From: Flavobacterium panacagri
GTDB taxonomy: Bacteria; Bacteroidota; Bacteroidia; Flavobacteriales; Flavobacteriaceae
DNA: 64,000 nucleotides
Direction of reading: 5' to 3'
Assembly: GCF_030378165.1 (NCBI RefSeq)
Contig: NZ_CP119766.1
Location: 5,270,001 to 5,334,000, forward strand
Within the stretch, counting starts at the first letter, position 1. Each line of letters starts with the position of its first letter. The notes under the pieces were generated by a model. The model was given only the letters and a program-made list of their open reading frames with translations, was not told the origin of the DNA and did no database searches. Below, one piece after another: positions 1-8,860 of this stretch. A program made the translations under genes and the position numbers.

Positions 1-762
1 ACTTTCATTCTGATTCTTTCTTTATTATCAATTTTAACGCTTGTTACACTTTTTATCATTGCTTTAAAAGCTTTAATTAAACAAAAAAAAGTAAGTGATG
101 TCAAAACTGATTTCATCAACAACATCACACACGAATTGAAAACACCTTTGGCTACTTTAGGAATTTCGACAAAGATTTTAGAGCAGAAAAACATTCGTGA
201 CAATGACGAAAATTTCAATGCAATTGTCAATACGATTTCACGCCAGAACAATCGCTTACAGAGTTTAATTGATCAAGTTATGGCTAATTCTCTGGCAGAA
301 AATGAACTTGAATTACAGAAAGAAAAAATTGAAACTGAAGATTTTTTACTCTCTATTGTAAATGATTTTAAATTAACGTTTCCGAAAATCAATCTTAAAA
401 CCGATTTTCAGACTCAGAAAACAATTTTAGTCTTAGATAAATTTCATTTGACAACCGCGTTTCTAAATGTTTTGGAAAATGCCGTAAAATATGGTTCCAA
501 TACCATTACTGTCAAAACGAAAATGATCGAAAATCAGTTTTCAATAAGCATTGAAGATGATGGAATTGGAATTGCCAAAAACAAACAATCCCTTCTTTTT
601 GAAAAATTTTATCGCGTTGAGCAAGGAAATCTTCACAATACAAAAGGCCTAGGTCTAGGTTTGTATTATGTCGCTCAAATTGTAAAAGCACATCAGGGCT
701 CTGTTAGCGTTATGAGCGATTTAGGAAAAGGAACCCAGTTTACTATTTTATTAAAAGTTTAA
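1..762 (+). CDS. Sensor histidine kinase, 3' part (5' end outside window)
   Basis: The frame is open from base 1, so the gene begins upstream of the window. The visible part starts in a hydrophobic segment (FILILSLLSILTLVTLFIIA), the last membrane helix. Next comes the phospho-acceptor box FINNITHELKTPLATL with its histidine, then a dimerisation helix. The ATP-binding domain follows, with the N box ENAVKYG, G1 box DDGIGI and G2 box GLGLGLYYV. It would autophosphorylate and pass phosphate to the response regulator encoded 10 bases downstream. The signal sensed is unknown because the sensor part is missing. Family assignment is firm. Confidence 0.93.
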   Translation, partial: TFILILSLLSILTLVTLFIIALKALIKQKKVSDVKTDFINNITHELKTPLATLGISTKILEQKNIRDNDENFNAIVNTISRQNNRLQSLIDQVMANSLAENELELQKEKIETEDFLLSIVNDFKLTFPKINLKTDFQTQKTILVLDKFHLTTAFLNVLENAVKYGSNTITVKTKMIENQFSISIEDDGIGIAKNKQSLLFEKFYRVEQGNLHNTKGLGLGLYYVAQIVKAHQGSVSVMSDLGKGTQFTILLKV

Positions 763-772
763 ATCCCTTATT

Positions 773-1459
773 TTGAAAAAATTACTTTTAGCTGAAGATG
801 ATTTTGATTTTGCAACAATTCTAAAACAATATTTAGAACTAAACCAATTTGAAGTAACCTGGGCAGAAAATGGCGAAATCGCTTTAGATTATTTTAAAAA
901 ACAAACTTTTGATATTTGTGTTTTGGATGTCATGATGCCGATATTGGACGGATTTTCTTTGGCTGAAAAAATCATTACAATCAATCCCGAAACACCTTTT
1001 ATTTTCTTAACAGCCAGAAAATTGAAAGAAGACAAACTCATTGGCTTAAAATTGGGGGCAGACGACTATATTGCAAAACCTTTTGAAGTTGATGAACTAG
1101 TTTTGCGTTTGCAGAATATCCTAAAAAGAATTGAACAAAAGAGAACTTTGGAAGGAAGTAATACAATTGAAATTGGTTCGTATATTTTTGACAATGTTCG
1201 GCTAACCCTTAATAACAAAAATCACGTGCAACAGCTTACAGAAATGGAAGCTTCTCTTATTGAGTATTTATATTTAAACCATAATCAGTTATTAAAGAGA
1301 GATCAAATTTTGATGTCGATCTGGAAAAAAGATGATTATTTTTCTGGACGAAGCATGGATGTTTTTATCAGCCGACTTAGAAAATATTTCAATTCAGATC
1401 CAAAAATCAAAATTGAAAGCGTCCGCAGTATTGGGTTAGAATTTAAAATTGAAAAATAG
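773..1459 (+). CDS. OmpR/PhoB-type response regulator
   Basis: A receiver domain (about residues 1-118) has the acidic pair EDD near the N-terminus, the phospho-acceptor Asp in VLDVMMP, the conserved Thr in FLTAR and Lys in AKPF. A winged-helix DNA-binding domain (about 130-225) follows, with the typical end SVRSIGLEFKI. The start is a TTG codon; no in-frame ATG exists between the upstream stop and the MKKLLLAEDD sequence. It lies 10 bases behind the kinase gene, so the two almost certainly form one two-component system. Its targets cannot be read from this window. Confidence 0.93.
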   Translation: MKKLLLAEDDFDFATILKQYLELNQFEVTWAENGEIALDYFKKQTFDICVLDVMMPILDGFSLAEKIITINPETPFIFLTARKLKEDKLIGLKLGADDYIAKPFEVDELVLRLQNILKRIEQKRTLEGSNTIEIGSYIFDNVRLTLNNKNHVQQLTEMEASLIEYLYLNHNQLLKRDQILMSIWKKDDYFSGRSMDVFISRLRKYFNSDPKIKIESVRSIGLEFKIEK

Positions 1460-1462
1460 TTT

Positions 1463-2110
1463 TTATTTCAGTCTTTTAACTCCAAAATAATATTTAAATT
1501 CTATACCGTAAACACCAACATTATCTGTTGATTCAGTTCCTGGATTTAATTTATTAAAAGAATTCGAAACCCTAATTGTATTGTAGCATAAATTGATTGC
1601 CAATGCATTTGAGTACCAAGTATCAAAATTAATCACAACCCCCACGCCAATCCCTAAATTATGCTGTGAAATCGACGTATTTCTTTCTGTTGTACCCGCA
1701 CCAAATTGACTAGTTGAACTTATCGTTTCTTTAGCATTAACTATTGAATACATATATTTGGGCAAGATTTGTATGTAGGCATTATCATTATAATTACCCA
1801 ACGCAATTTTGGGAGTAAAACTAAAATTGACAGTAGAAAAGGTTTTATCTGAAACACTAACTATTGAATTAGAATCTTGTCTGTTTTTAAATTTTCCAAA
1901 CATATAATTAGCTTCAATTTCTGGCAGAAAAAAACCGAAGAGTCTATATTCTACTCCTGTAGAAAGACTTACTGCTGGAGAGGACTGTAAATCTTTTTCA
2001 AAGGAATATAAATGCACAAGACCTCCTAATCCAAGAAAAGGACGAAGTTCTTGAGCATTGCCAATATAACCCGCAATGAGGAATAAAAGAAAGGCTAATT
2101 TTTTTTTCAT
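1463..2110 (-). CDS. Predicted outer-membrane beta-barrel protein
   Basis: The product has a signal peptide (MKKKLAFLLFLIAGYIGNAQ). Alternating beta-strand patterns follow, and it ends in a strand with a late aromatic residue (YGIEFKYYFGVKRLK), as in small porin-like barrels of Bacteroidota. ATG at 2110 is preferred over a TTG at 2122 because it places the signal peptide at the N-terminus. It lies one base behind the gene at 2112-2663, so the two are co-transcribed. No specific function is recognised. Its stop is only a few bases from the convergent response regulator. Confidence 0.7.
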   Translation of the reverse strand: MKKKLAFLLFLIAGYIGNAQELRPFLGLGGLVHLYSFEKDLQSSPAVSLSTGVEYRLFGFFLPEIEANYMFGKFKNRQDSNSIVSVSDKTFSTVNFSFTPKIALGNYNDNAYIQILPKYMYSIVNAKETISSTSQFGAGTTERNTSISQHNLGIGVGVVINFDTWYSNALAINLCYNTIRVSNSFNKLNPGTESTDNVGVYGIEFKYYFGVKRLK

Positions 2111-2111
2111 A

Positions 2112-2663
2112 TTATTTTCCAATAACCCAGCCTAGTGAAAAATTTGCGATTGGTGTAAACTCTGTATCAAATCTATCAACGTTTAATCCAGCACCAATAT
2201 TTAAATCTATATTGAACTTTCCCTTATAAGTACGCTGAATTCCCCACGCTGGGCCAACAGTAAAAGATGGACAATATTCGCTAAATAGCTTATTCGTAGA
2301 AATTGATTCAAAACTATAATCAGCATACAAAGCAATAAAGTTTCCTGAATTATGGGCTGTTCTTTTCCCTTTTAAAGCTCTTTTCTCCAAATTATAATAA
2401 TGTCTGAATTGTTCTGTAATTCTTGGTACAAAATAAAAAGTCGATTCGTCATAAAAACTATTATGCCGATATCCAAGTATCAAACTAGCTTCTGAGTAAA
2501 GTGTATTTTTTGATGAAAATCCATGCTCGTAAACAAAGCCAGGAGAAAGTAACGGATTGATTTTAAATTGATTTTTTACTACAGAAACTGGAGTATCATC
2601 TTGCGCTTGAACAGCATTAATAAAAAGAACGAAAAGAATTAATAATAGGGAGTTTATCTTCAT
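2112..2663 (-). CDS. Secreted/outer-membrane protein of unknown function
   Basis: The 183-residue product begins with a signal peptide (MKINSLLLILFVLFINAVQAQ). It contains beta-strand-like repeats rich in Tyr, Phe and Gly, and ends in FSLGWVIGK, suggesting a small outer-membrane barrel. It is first in a two-gene unit with the barrel protein immediately downstream. A perfect Bacteroidota-type -7 element lies 25 bases upstream of its ATG. The pair may form part of an envelope response controlled by the adjacent two-component system, but nothing in the sequence proves this. Confidence 0.65.
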   Translation of the reverse strand: MKINSLLLILFVLFINAVQAQDDTPVSVVKNQFKINPLLSPGFVYEHGFSSKNTLYSEASLILGYRHNSFYDESTFYFVPRITEQFRHYYNLEKRALKGKRTAHNSGNFIALYADYSFESISTNKLFSEYCPSFTVGPAWGIQRTYKGKFNIDLNIGAGLNVDRFDTEFTPIANFSLGWVIGK

Positions 2664-2687
2664 AATGGGGAGTTAAATTGGTTGCAA

Positions 2688-2695
2688 CAAAAATA
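2688..2695 (-). promoter_or_regulatory. Candidate -7 element TATTTTTG
   Basis: On the minus strand this reads TATTTTTG, matching the TAnnTTTG element of primary-sigma promoters in Bacteroidota. It lies 25 bases before the ATG at 2663. No clear -33 TTG was found at the usual distance. Confidence 0.5.
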
Positions 2696-2824
2696 GTCTT
2701 AAAAGTATCTTATCCTATTAAAACTTAATTTATTTTCTTACAACTATTTAAGCAACATCAATTGCACTGCAAATCATATAATTTAACTAAATAATTGTAT
2801 AACAACTCTTAGGGCTTATAATTT

Positions 2825-2832
2825 TAACTTTG
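2825..2832 (+). promoter_or_regulatory. Candidate -7 element TAACTTTG
   Basis: TAACTTTG matches TAnnTTTG exactly and lies 23 bases before the ATG of the small membrane protein at 2856. Confidence 0.5.
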
Positions 2833-2855
2833 ATTAAACTTTAAAATCTAACATC

Positions 2856-3050
2856 ATGAACCTAAAAAGATTTTTCGGTGGGTTGCTGACAATCCTCGGA
2901 ATTGTAGGACTTATTTATACAGCAGTGATTTTCTCTAATACTTCTGGAGAAACTAGAGACATTAAATCGCTGATTATTTACGGTATATTAGGAATTGTTT
3001 TCTTTACGTCCGGAATTAGTTTAGTGCGCGCAACAAAAGATGAAAGTTAA
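2856..3050 (+). CDS. Small two-helix membrane protein
   Basis: The 64-residue product has two predicted membrane helices (about residues 8-27 and 38-57) separated by a short polar loop (SNTSGETRDIKS). The tail is charged (RATKDES). It stands alone with a consensus -7 element upstream, which supports real expression. No function is known to me. Similar short hydrophobic proteins are common in flavobacteria. Confidence 0.7.
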   Translation: MNLKRFFGGLLTILGIVGLIYTAVIFSNTSGETRDIKSLIIYGILGIVFFTSGISLVRATKDES

Positions 3051-3060
3051 GATATGCCAC

Positions 3061-3195
3061 AAAGGCACAAGGGCGCAAAGTTTTTTTTAATCTCGCAAAG
3101 GTTCAGAGTCGCAAAGCTTTTTCTTTTCAAGTTTTCTTTAAATTATTTAAACCTTTGCGACTATGCTCCAGATAGTTATCGGGATTGTGAGCATT
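3061..3195. repeat. Intergenic repeat cluster with CGCAAAGG words
   Basis: This 165-base gap carries repeated words of the type CGCAAAG. It also has an inverted pair: TCGCAAAGGTT at 3093-3103 and AACCTTTGCGA at 3150-3160. A partial GATAGTTATCGGGA palindrome lies near 3171. Similar words recur at about 4145-4250, 6548-6588, 30755-30779 and 39425-39510, so this is a dispersed flavobacterial intergenic family. It may act as a transcript-end hairpin. Confidence 0.5.
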
Positions 3196-3215
3196 TTTTT
3201 CAGTACTACAAAAAA

Positions 3216-4133
3216 TTATTTCACTAAGACATTAGCAATCTTCTCGTAAAGAGGTGTTTTTACACCGTATTTTTTTCCTTCGTTTACAACAAATTGTGTT
3301 AGTGAAATTGCTTCAGTATTTTTGCCTGCTAATAAATCTCTATGCATGGATGAAGTAGCTTCTTTTGGAGATTTTTCTAATTTAATAATGGTCTGTGTAA
3401 CAATATCTTTTGGCAATTTTAAACCTTTTGCCAGCGCGACGTCTTCAATTTCATGAAGCAATTCTATATACACTACTTTTGAGTCTGTATTTTTTAAAAT
3501 TTCTCCGATATTCTGATTCAAATAAGAAGTTGCCGTTGCTAAAGCTGAAATAAATATAAACTTCTCCCAAACGGTTTCTTCTATATTTTTGACCAGATAA
3601 CTTTCGATTTTTGCTTTTTGGAGAATATTTTGTAATTCCTCTAATTGAGAATCAGTTGTTGTTTTGGAACCAAAGAAAAGCTTTTCATAAAATCCGATTT
3701 TACGAATAGTTCCTGGAGAAAAAATCATCGAAATAATGTAAACACAACCTTGTAAAACTTCATTTTCAGGAAACAATTTCTGAATTCTTTCCTGCGCATC
3801 AACGCCATTGTATAACGGAAGAATTATAGTTTCCTTTTTGATGCAGTCTTTGAAGAAAGTCAGGCTTTCTTCAATATCATAGGTTTTAGTCGCACAGATT
3901 AAATAATCTAATTTGCCAATTTCATCGGGATTATTAGAAACTAAACTGGGATGAACTATTGTTTCCGTATCATCTGTAACGATCTTTAATCCGTTTTCTT
4001 TAATGGCTTTTTGAGATTCGCCTCGAGCTATAAAAATAATTTCAATCTCATCTGATTTGAAATACGCTTTCGCTAAAAGTCCGCCGAAGTAACCTCCGAC
4101 GCCACCCAGTCCTAAAATTCCTATTCTTTTCAT
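3216..4133 (-). CDS. 2-dehydropantoate 2-reductase family protein (PanE/ApbA)
   Basis: The 305-residue product starts with a Rossmann dinucleotide motif, GLGGVGGYFGG (residues 7-17). A Lys in CATKTYD corresponds to the catalytic Lys of ketopantoate reductases, and the C-terminal half contains SSMHRDLLAGKNTE, the family pattern around the substrate-binding region. Length fits the family. The usual reaction is NADPH-dependent reduction of 2-dehydropantoate to pantoate for CoA synthesis. PanE-like proteins also include other 2-ketoacid reductases, so the exact substrate is open. No pantothenate genes are adjacent. Confidence 0.82.
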   Translation of the reverse strand: MKRIGILGLGGVGGYFGGLLAKAYFKSDEIEIIFIARGESQKAIKENGLKIVTDDTETIVHPSLVSNNPDEIGKLDYLICATKTYDIEESLTFFKDCIKKETIILPLYNGVDAQERIQKLFPENEVLQGCVYIISMIFSPGTIRKIGFYEKLFFGSKTTTDSQLEELQNILQKAKIESYLVKNIEETVWEKFIFISALATATSYLNQNIGEILKNTDSKVVYIELLHEIEDVALAKGLKLPKDIVTQTIIKLEKSPKEATSSMHRDLLAGKNTEAISLTQFVVNEGKKYGVKTPLYEKIANVLVK

Positions 4134-4144
4134 CTTTATAGTTT

Positions 4145-4262
4145 TTATGCCGCAAAGGCGCTAAGACAATAAGTTTTTGATTTCTCTTTTTTGAGACTAA
4201 TATTGTTCGCAAAGACGCAGAGTTACAAAGTTTATTAAAAAGAAAAGCTTGGCGGCTATGTG
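4145..4262. repeat. Intergenic CGCAAAG-type repeat
   Basis: The gap between the reductase and the symporter contains GCCGCAAAGGCGCTAAGA and TTCGCAAAGACGCAGAG. These belong to the same word family as the repeat near 3061-3195. No convincing coding frame covers it. Confidence 0.4.
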
Positions 4263-4282
4263 ACTTTGCAACAAAACCCAAA

Positions 4283-5533
4283 TTATTCTTCTAAAACAGA
4301 ATCAAGATTCAACTCTGTAAAATCTCTTTCTGTTTTTGAAATAATAATCGTTGCTACTGTATTCCCTATTAAGTTTGTAATCGCTCGGGCTTCGCTCATA
4401 AATTTATCAACTCCTAACAAGAATGCCAAACCTTCGACAGGAATTTTATGAAGCGCTGTTAAAGTAGAAGCTAAGACAATAAAACCGCTACCAGTAACGC
4501 CTGCAGCGCCTTTTGAAGTAATCATCAAGATTCCGATTACTGTTAAAATTTCGAAGAAACTCAAATGCACATCATACAATTGCGCTAAAAATATCACTGA
4601 CATTGACAGATAAATCGAAGTTCCATCCAAATTAAAAGAATATCCAGTTGGAATTACCAAACCAACAACCGATTTACTGCATCCCATTCTTTCCAGTTTG
4701 ACCATAATGCTTGGCAAAGCGGCTTCCGAAGATGAAGTTCCCAAAACCAACAAAAGTTCTTCTTTAATGTATTTTAAAATCGAAAGAATACTGATTTTAT
4801 AATATCTCAAAATACTTCCTAGAATTAGAAATACAAAAAGTGCCATTGTCAAATAAACACAAAGCATCAATTTTCCAAGCGGAATCAAAGTCTCTAATCC
4901 GAATTTCCCAATTGTATAAGCCATTCCTCCAAAAGCACCAATTGGGGCGAGATACATGACATATTTTAAACAGGCAAAAACTACTTTAGAAAAACGTTCT
5001 AAAACCAAAATAGTCTGTTCTCTTTTTTGATAAAAATTCAAGGCAATCCCACAGACTATAGCCGCTAATAAAACCTGCAAAGTAAAATTGGATAAAAAAA
5101 ATTGCAACCAAGAAAAATCCTTTGTACTCGCATTTGTATATTGACTTGCATCTCCTAAAGCTAATTTAGACTTATCTACTTTTCCAGGCTGAAACAAGTA
5201 AGCAACTGCAACACCAATTGCTAATGCAACAGTAGAAACCACTTCAAAATAGGTTAATGCTTTAATACCAATTCTTCCTACTTTTTTAAGGTTTCCCATT
5301 CCAGAAATTCCTAAAACAATGGTCAAGAAAATAATTGGGCCAATAAAAAGTTTAATTAAATCAACAAATCTTTTTCCCAAAACTTCCATTTTCACTCCAT
5401 TTTCAGGTGAAAAATGTCCGAGTAAAACTCCAGCAATAATTGAAACAAGAACCCAAAAAGTTAGATTGGTCAGTATGGTTTTAAGAATACTTTTATTGTT
5501 TTTTAAAGAAGGATTTGGAGTACTTATATTCAT
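4283..5533 (-). CDS. Dicarboxylate/amino acid:cation symporter (DAACS family)
   Basis: The 416-residue product is strongly hydrophobic with about eight helices and two re-entrant loops. Family motifs are present: TSSSEAALPSIM, PTGYSFNLDGTS and the C-terminal AITNLIGNTVATI. It would import C4-dicarboxylates, glutamate or aspartate with sodium ions or protons across the inner membrane. Length is typical of GltP/DctA-like proteins. The start MNISTPNPSLKN fits the first helix position. The next gene downstream on the same strand, the PanE-like reductase, is 149 bases away and probably independent. Substrate choice cannot be fixed from sequence alone. Confidence 0.9.
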   Translation of the reverse strand: MNISTPNPSLKNNKSILKTILTNLTFWVLVSIIAGVLLGHFSPENGVKMEVLGKRFVDLIKLFIGPIIFLTIVLGISGMGNLKKVGRIGIKALTYFEVVSTVALAIGVAVAYLFQPGKVDKSKLALGDASQYTNASTKDFSWLQFFLSNFTLQVLLAAIVCGIALNFYQKREQTILVLERFSKVVFACLKYVMYLAPIGAFGGMAYTIGKFGLETLIPLGKLMLCVYLTMALFVFLILGSILRYYKISILSILKYIKEELLLVLGTSSSEAALPSIMVKLERMGCSKSVVGLVIPTGYSFNLDGTSIYLSMSVIFLAQLYDVHLSFFEILTVIGILMITSKGAAGVTGSGFIVLASTLTALHKIPVEGLAFLLGVDKFMSEARAITNLIGNTVATIIISKTERDFTELNLDSVLEE

Positions 5534-5570
5534 GAAATGTGGTTAGTTAGCTTCACAAATATATAAAAAA

Positions 5571-5896
5571 TGCAGACCTATAAGCCGGATTCTGTTCTTG
5601 TCTCATTTTGCAACAAAACAATACCTTATCATTTATCTAGATCCCGAATTACTTCGGGACTCAATCTACCTACCCTTCGGCAACGAACGAGAAGCCCTTA
5701 AATGCCGATATACTTGGTATTTCACCGCATAGAGTTTACCTGGTTTCACTACAGCATTACCTGTACATACTTTCTGCTGCACTTGTCCTAACTCCGATAA
5801 ATCGGAGCCGACGGGCGTTACCCGCTATGCTTCTCTATGGTGTCCGGACTTTCCTCCCTCCGCCGCGGCGGACGACGATAAGGCGGTCTGCGGTGC
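5571..5896 (-). ncRNA. rnpB: RNase P RNA (bacterial type A)
   Basis: On the minus strand the region contains the hallmark GGAGGAAAGTCCGGAC near the 5' end and ACAGAATCCGGCTTATAG near the 3' end. These are the conserved P4-region core sequences of bacterial RNase P RNA. The P1 helix can form between GCAGACC (5885-5891) and GGTCTGC (5572-5578). About 325 nt is the normal size. The RNA is the catalytic part of RNase P, which trims tRNA 5' leaders. A run of T on the minus strand follows P1 and may be the terminator. Confidence 0.95.
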
Positions 5897-6018
5897 AAAA
5901 GTAACACTTTATAAACTAACAATAATGATTTTAAATTTCAGTTTTATGGAGTTTATCCTAACTTTTTAATTTTAAAATAGTTATCTTTAAGATTCTATAA
6001 TTTTTAAATTCAGTTATC

Positions 6019-6312
6019 ATGAGAAGAATGTATCATTACGCAACTGTTTCAAAGGCTTTAGATCAATTGAATGAAAAAGGATTTACATGTGATTTTAATC
6101 GAAATGCTGACCTGATTAAAAAAAATCCTGAGAAATTTGAAATTGTTCATGTGTATCGATACGAAGGGGAATCGGATCCAGCGGATGAGGCAGTTGTATA
6201 CGGAATTAGGTCTGTTAGCGGCAAAAAAGGAGTGTATGTAGCTGGTTTTTCTGCCGACTCAGATCAGGAAACAGCGCAGTTTTTATTTCAATTAAGTATT
6301 AAGGGAAGGTAG
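6019..6312 (+). CDS. Small conserved protein of unknown function
   Basis: The 97-residue soluble product starts [22 protein letters not shown] and has no signal peptide or membrane helix. Its middle ([20 protein letters not shown]) is acidic, and it looks like a compact alpha/beta domain. Similar flavobacterial proteins have sometimes been labelled phosphoribosylpyrophosphate synthetase, which is not credible at this size and without a PRPP loop. A near-consensus -7 (TATCTTTA, 5982-5989) lies upstream. The gene stands alone. Confidence 0.75.
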   Translation: MRRMYHYATVSKALDQLNEKGFTCDFNRNADLIKKNPEKFEIVHVYRYEGESDPADEAVVYGIRSVSGKKGVYVAGFSADSDQETAQFLFQLSIKGR

Positions 6313-6386
6313 TTTTTAGTTAGAAACTTTTTTCAATGAAATAAAAAACGGATGGAGTAGTTAAAAGAGAAGTAATCACAACCTAC

Positions 6387-6474
6387 GTCTTCCCGAGTAA
6401 CGAAGGATTTCCACAAATAAAATCACCAGCCTTTGGCGAGCTACTTACGGAGATCCCTCGTTCCTCGGGATGAC
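6387..6474. repeat. Degenerate long inverted repeat
   Basis: The arm at 6387-6413 (starts GTCTTCCCGAGTAACGAAGG) pairs imperfectly with the arm at 6448-6474, whose reverse complement starts GTCATCCCGAGGAACGAGGG. About three quarters of positions match. The type resembles the better preserved palindrome at 39546-39676. It fills most of the 323-base gap between 6312 and 6636; nothing coding is seen there. Confidence 0.5.
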
Positions 6475-6595
6475 ATAAAATGAGAAACATTCCTATCTTG
6501 AATTACTACTTATTATTTTTTAAGTAATAAAATCAACAACATAAACATTTGCGATCATTACGTAATTCCTTGCGCTCTTTGCGGTTAAAAAACAC

Positions 6596-6623
6596 AAAAA
6601 AGCCCATCATAAAGAGGGCTTTT
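6596..6623 (-). terminator. Rho-independent terminator behind the LysM gene
   Basis: The stem AAAAGCCC (6598-6605) pairs with GGGCTTTT (6616-6623) around a 10-base loop. A T-run follows on the minus strand. It lies 13 bases after the stop of the LysM gene. Confidence 0.8.
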
Positions 6624-6635
6624 AAAACAGTAAAA

Positions 6636-7013
6636 CTACAATACTGTTGTTGGTATCTTCAATTTCCAGCCGGGTTGAATTAAGTCGGGGTTTGAAATAA
6701 CATCTTTGTTGGCTTCAAAAATGGTCTGCCAGGAAACTCCAAATTCTTTTCCGATTTTCGAAAGCGAATCACCGCTTTTAACTGTATATTCTTTTGAAGT
6801 TCCTTCTGCAACTTTAATATCCATTACAACATCAGCCGATCTGTAATCTGGATCAATTGTTCCATAAGCGTTCCAAAGTTTTTCTTTATCTTCTGCCGAT
6901 TTTACTATGCCATCGATATACAACACATTATCTTGTTCTCTTACTTCTAAATTTGTTGCCTCCAGCTGAGAAGCCAAATCTATCACCTCTTTATATTTAT
7001 CTTTTAAACTCAT
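6636..7013 (-). CDS. LysM domain protein with N-terminal BON-like region
   Basis: The 125-residue product has an N-terminal BON-like segment (EVREQDNVLYIDGIVKSAED, about 22-41). A C-terminal LysM domain follows (YTVKSGDSLSKIGKEFGVSW, then NPDLIQPGWKLKIP, about 75-122), which binds peptidoglycan-type glycans. No signal peptide is visible. This layout resembles the LysM/BON protein YgaU (Kbp, a potassium-binding protein) of E. coli, though that one is somewhat longer. It is six bases downstream of the BON lipoprotein gene and is followed by a terminator, so the two form one operon. Confidence 0.85.
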   Translation of the reverse strand: MSLKDKYKEVIDLASQLEATNLEVREQDNVLYIDGIVKSAEDKEKLWNAYGTIDPDYRSADVVMDIKVAEGTSKEYTVKSGDSLSKIGKEFGVSWQTIFEANKDVISNPDLIQPGWKLKIPTTVL

Positions 7014-7019
7014 AACAAT

Positions 7020-7499
7020 TTATTTTATGATTAATTTGTTATCTACTTTTTTCGGTTTCAATTCTTGTATGCTCTGCATAAGAGGCTGTAATTTGTCTCT
7101 TTTAATTTCTCCCGAAAGCGTTACAACACCTCCAACAACCGTTACACTAACGCCATCATAAGCATCAACAACTTTATGTACGGATTTATCTAATTCAGTA
7201 TCTGGATTGATCACAACCGCTGCTGCAGCAGGTTCTTGATTAGCTCTCGCCAATTCGCAGGTATTTACAACAGATTTTACACCTTTTACTGATCTAACGC
7301 TTTTTTCGATATTTTTCTTGAAAATTTCGTCTTCGCAAGTCCCTGTAATCGTTGCCACACCATCATGAACTGAAACTTGGATTTCTGGAGTATCGTTTAA
7401 TTTTTCAGTGATTGCTTTTTCGATATCTGCATCATTAGGCTTGCAAGATACTAAAGCTATACACAGACTCATTCCTAATAAAATTGATTTGAATTTCAT
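7020..7499 (-). CDS. BON-domain lipoprotein
   Basis: The N-terminus MKFKSILLGMSLCIALVSCK is a lipoprotein signal with lipobox LVSC. Two BON domains follow: about residues 25-80 (VSVHDGVATITGTCEDE) and about 100-158 (VSVTVVGGVVTLSGEIKRD). They are joined by an Ala-rich linker containing PAAAAVV. BON domains in OsmY-like proteins associate with membrane lipids and often respond to envelope stress. The product should sit in the periplasm, anchored to a membrane. The gene is first in a two-gene operon with the LysM protein. Confidence 0.85.
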   Translation of the reverse strand: MKFKSILLGMSLCIALVSCKPNDADIEKAITEKLNDTPEIQVSVHDGVATITGTCEDEIFKKNIEKSVRSVKGVKSVVNTCELARANQEPAAAAVVINPDTELDKSVHKVVDAYDGVSVTVVGGVVTLSGEIKRDKLQPLMQSIQELKPKKVDNKLIIK

Positions 7500-7664
7500 A
7501 ACGTTTCCTTTTAAATAATTAACAATCTAAAATTAAACAGTTTAAAACCCAAAACATTATAGGATATACTTGTGGTTTTATAACTTTCCCAGTAAAATTG
7601 AGGTCTGAAGTCCTGATTTAGTAAAAATAAATTAATAGCTACATAAAACAGGTGATTTACAACC

Positions 7665-8216
7665 TTAATCTTGATATGAATATTTGACATCCTTTTTATC
7701 AAAATCGGAGAGCATGTTTTTATGTGTTTTAAAATAAAAAACTTTGCTGTCAAAATAATTCTCAATCAACAATCCAGTATTTACACCTTCAGTCTTTTTT
7801 AAAGTGTTCTGTAAGGAATTGTAAAATTTCAAAATCTGCTTATCCGGATTTTTACTGATTATTCTTAATTTGATTATTTCAAGACTATCCTGATCTTCTC
7901 TACCTCCTTTTCCTTCAATACAATAATCAAAAAGCGCATCATCATAAAAACTAATTCTGTCTTTTTTACTGGTTTTTCCTAAAATTAAATTTCCATCTTT
8001 TATCTCTACAGCTTTAGAAGAAAAGAAAAAACCACGATAATCTTGATTAGAGAAAAAGGTTATGTTATCGCTTTTCGGATCAATAAGTTCGTAGTAAAAT
8101 CCTTTTTTTTCATTTAAATATTCTGCATAAAGATTTACAGCATTCTTATCGATTACATCTTTCAGCTCAGAAATAAACTTTTTAAAGGGGATTATTATAT
8201 TGAAATATACTGCCAT
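7665..8216 (-). CDS. Hypothetical protein, no recognised family
   Basis: The 183-residue product begins MAVYFNIIIPFKKFISELK and has no signal peptide. It is rich in Lys, Asp, Phe and Tyr and looks like a soluble alpha/beta protein. A central stretch (GKGGREDQDSLEIIKLRIISKNPDKQILKFYNS, residues about 98-130) is polar. Phrases such as TPFF-like GFFFSSKAVEIKDG suggest strands. It opens a run of same-strand unknown genes (to 11245) that may be accessory. No function is proposed. Confidence 0.65.
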   Translation of the reverse strand: MAVYFNIIIPFKKFISELKDVIDKNAVNLYAEYLNEKKGFYYELIDPKSDNITFFSNQDYRGFFFSSKAVEIKDGNLILGKTSKKDRISFYDDALFDYCIEGKGGREDQDSLEIIKLRIISKNPDKQILKFYNSLQNTLKKTEGVNTGLLIENYFDSKVFYFKTHKNMLSDFDKKDVKYSYQD

Positions 8217-8269
8217 TGTGTTTTTACAATTTATGAAATTCTAAAAATTTTGAATAAAAAACGGAGCTC

Positions 8270-8860
8270 CTATTTCTTTTGAAGCGCAATAACTTCATCA
8301 CATTCCTTAGACAATTTCACTATCTTTAAATTATTGTTTTGTTCAAAATTGATATTTGGACTTTCTTTTTCATTTGATAAATCAAACTGACTGATACGTT
8401 TTTCAATTAAACTATCTCCTTCATAAAAGTAAAATTTTCTATAACAACTGTGACTAACCATTCTCAAGAAACTATATCTTTTGTTGCCCACAAGACTATC
8501 TTTACGGCGTTTATAACGTTCTACTTCTTCTTTATGCATCGAAGCTACATTATTTACAAAGAAATCCATAATTCTATTTGATATCTTAACTTTCGGATTC
8601 TCACAACGAGTAAATTGCTCAAAATGACTCTTCCCTTTCTCTTTCCAAAAAACATAAAAATCTGATTTATCTAAAGAACAATCAATCTGGTCTTTTTTAA
8701 CAATCTTTATACTTCCAACACAATATGATTCATAGTAAAAAAAGTCTTTAACTCCTTTTAAACGAAACTCATCAGACTTCTTTTTTATAATTGAATCTAT
8801 GGATTGTCCAAAAAAATGATTTGTGAAGAATAAAAGAACTACGATGAATAACTGCTTCAT
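8270..8860 (-). CDS. Secreted hypothetical protein
   Basis: The 196-residue product has a signal peptide (MKQLFIVVLLFFTNHFFGQS). The mature part contains four Cys residues (YCVG, DCSL, RCEN and SCYRK regions, with a further ECDE near the end), so disulfides are plausible. It overlaps the upstream gene by four bases (ATGA, 8857-8860), so translation is coupled. No family is recognised. Confidence 0.65.
   Translation of the reverse strand: MKQLFIVVLLFFTNHFFGQSIDSIIKKKSDEFRLKGVKDFFYYESYCVGSIKIVKKDQIDCSLDKSDFYVFWKEKGKSHFEQFTRCENPKVKISNRIMDFFVNNVASMHKEEVERYKRRKDSLVGNKRYSFLRMVSHSCYRKFYFYEGDSLIEKRISQFDLSNEKESPNINFEQNNNLKIVKLSKECDEVIALQKK

Noticed and set aside
4048-4281. Open frame of 77 codons on the minus strand
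   Set aside because: It runs through a repeat region into the start of the PanE-like gene in another frame and has no sensible composition.
7511-7765. Open frame of 84 codons on the minus strand
   Set aside because: It overlaps the end of the 7665-8216 gene in another frame, has no plausible signal or domain and is very rich in Leu/Ile/Lys from AT-rich DNA.
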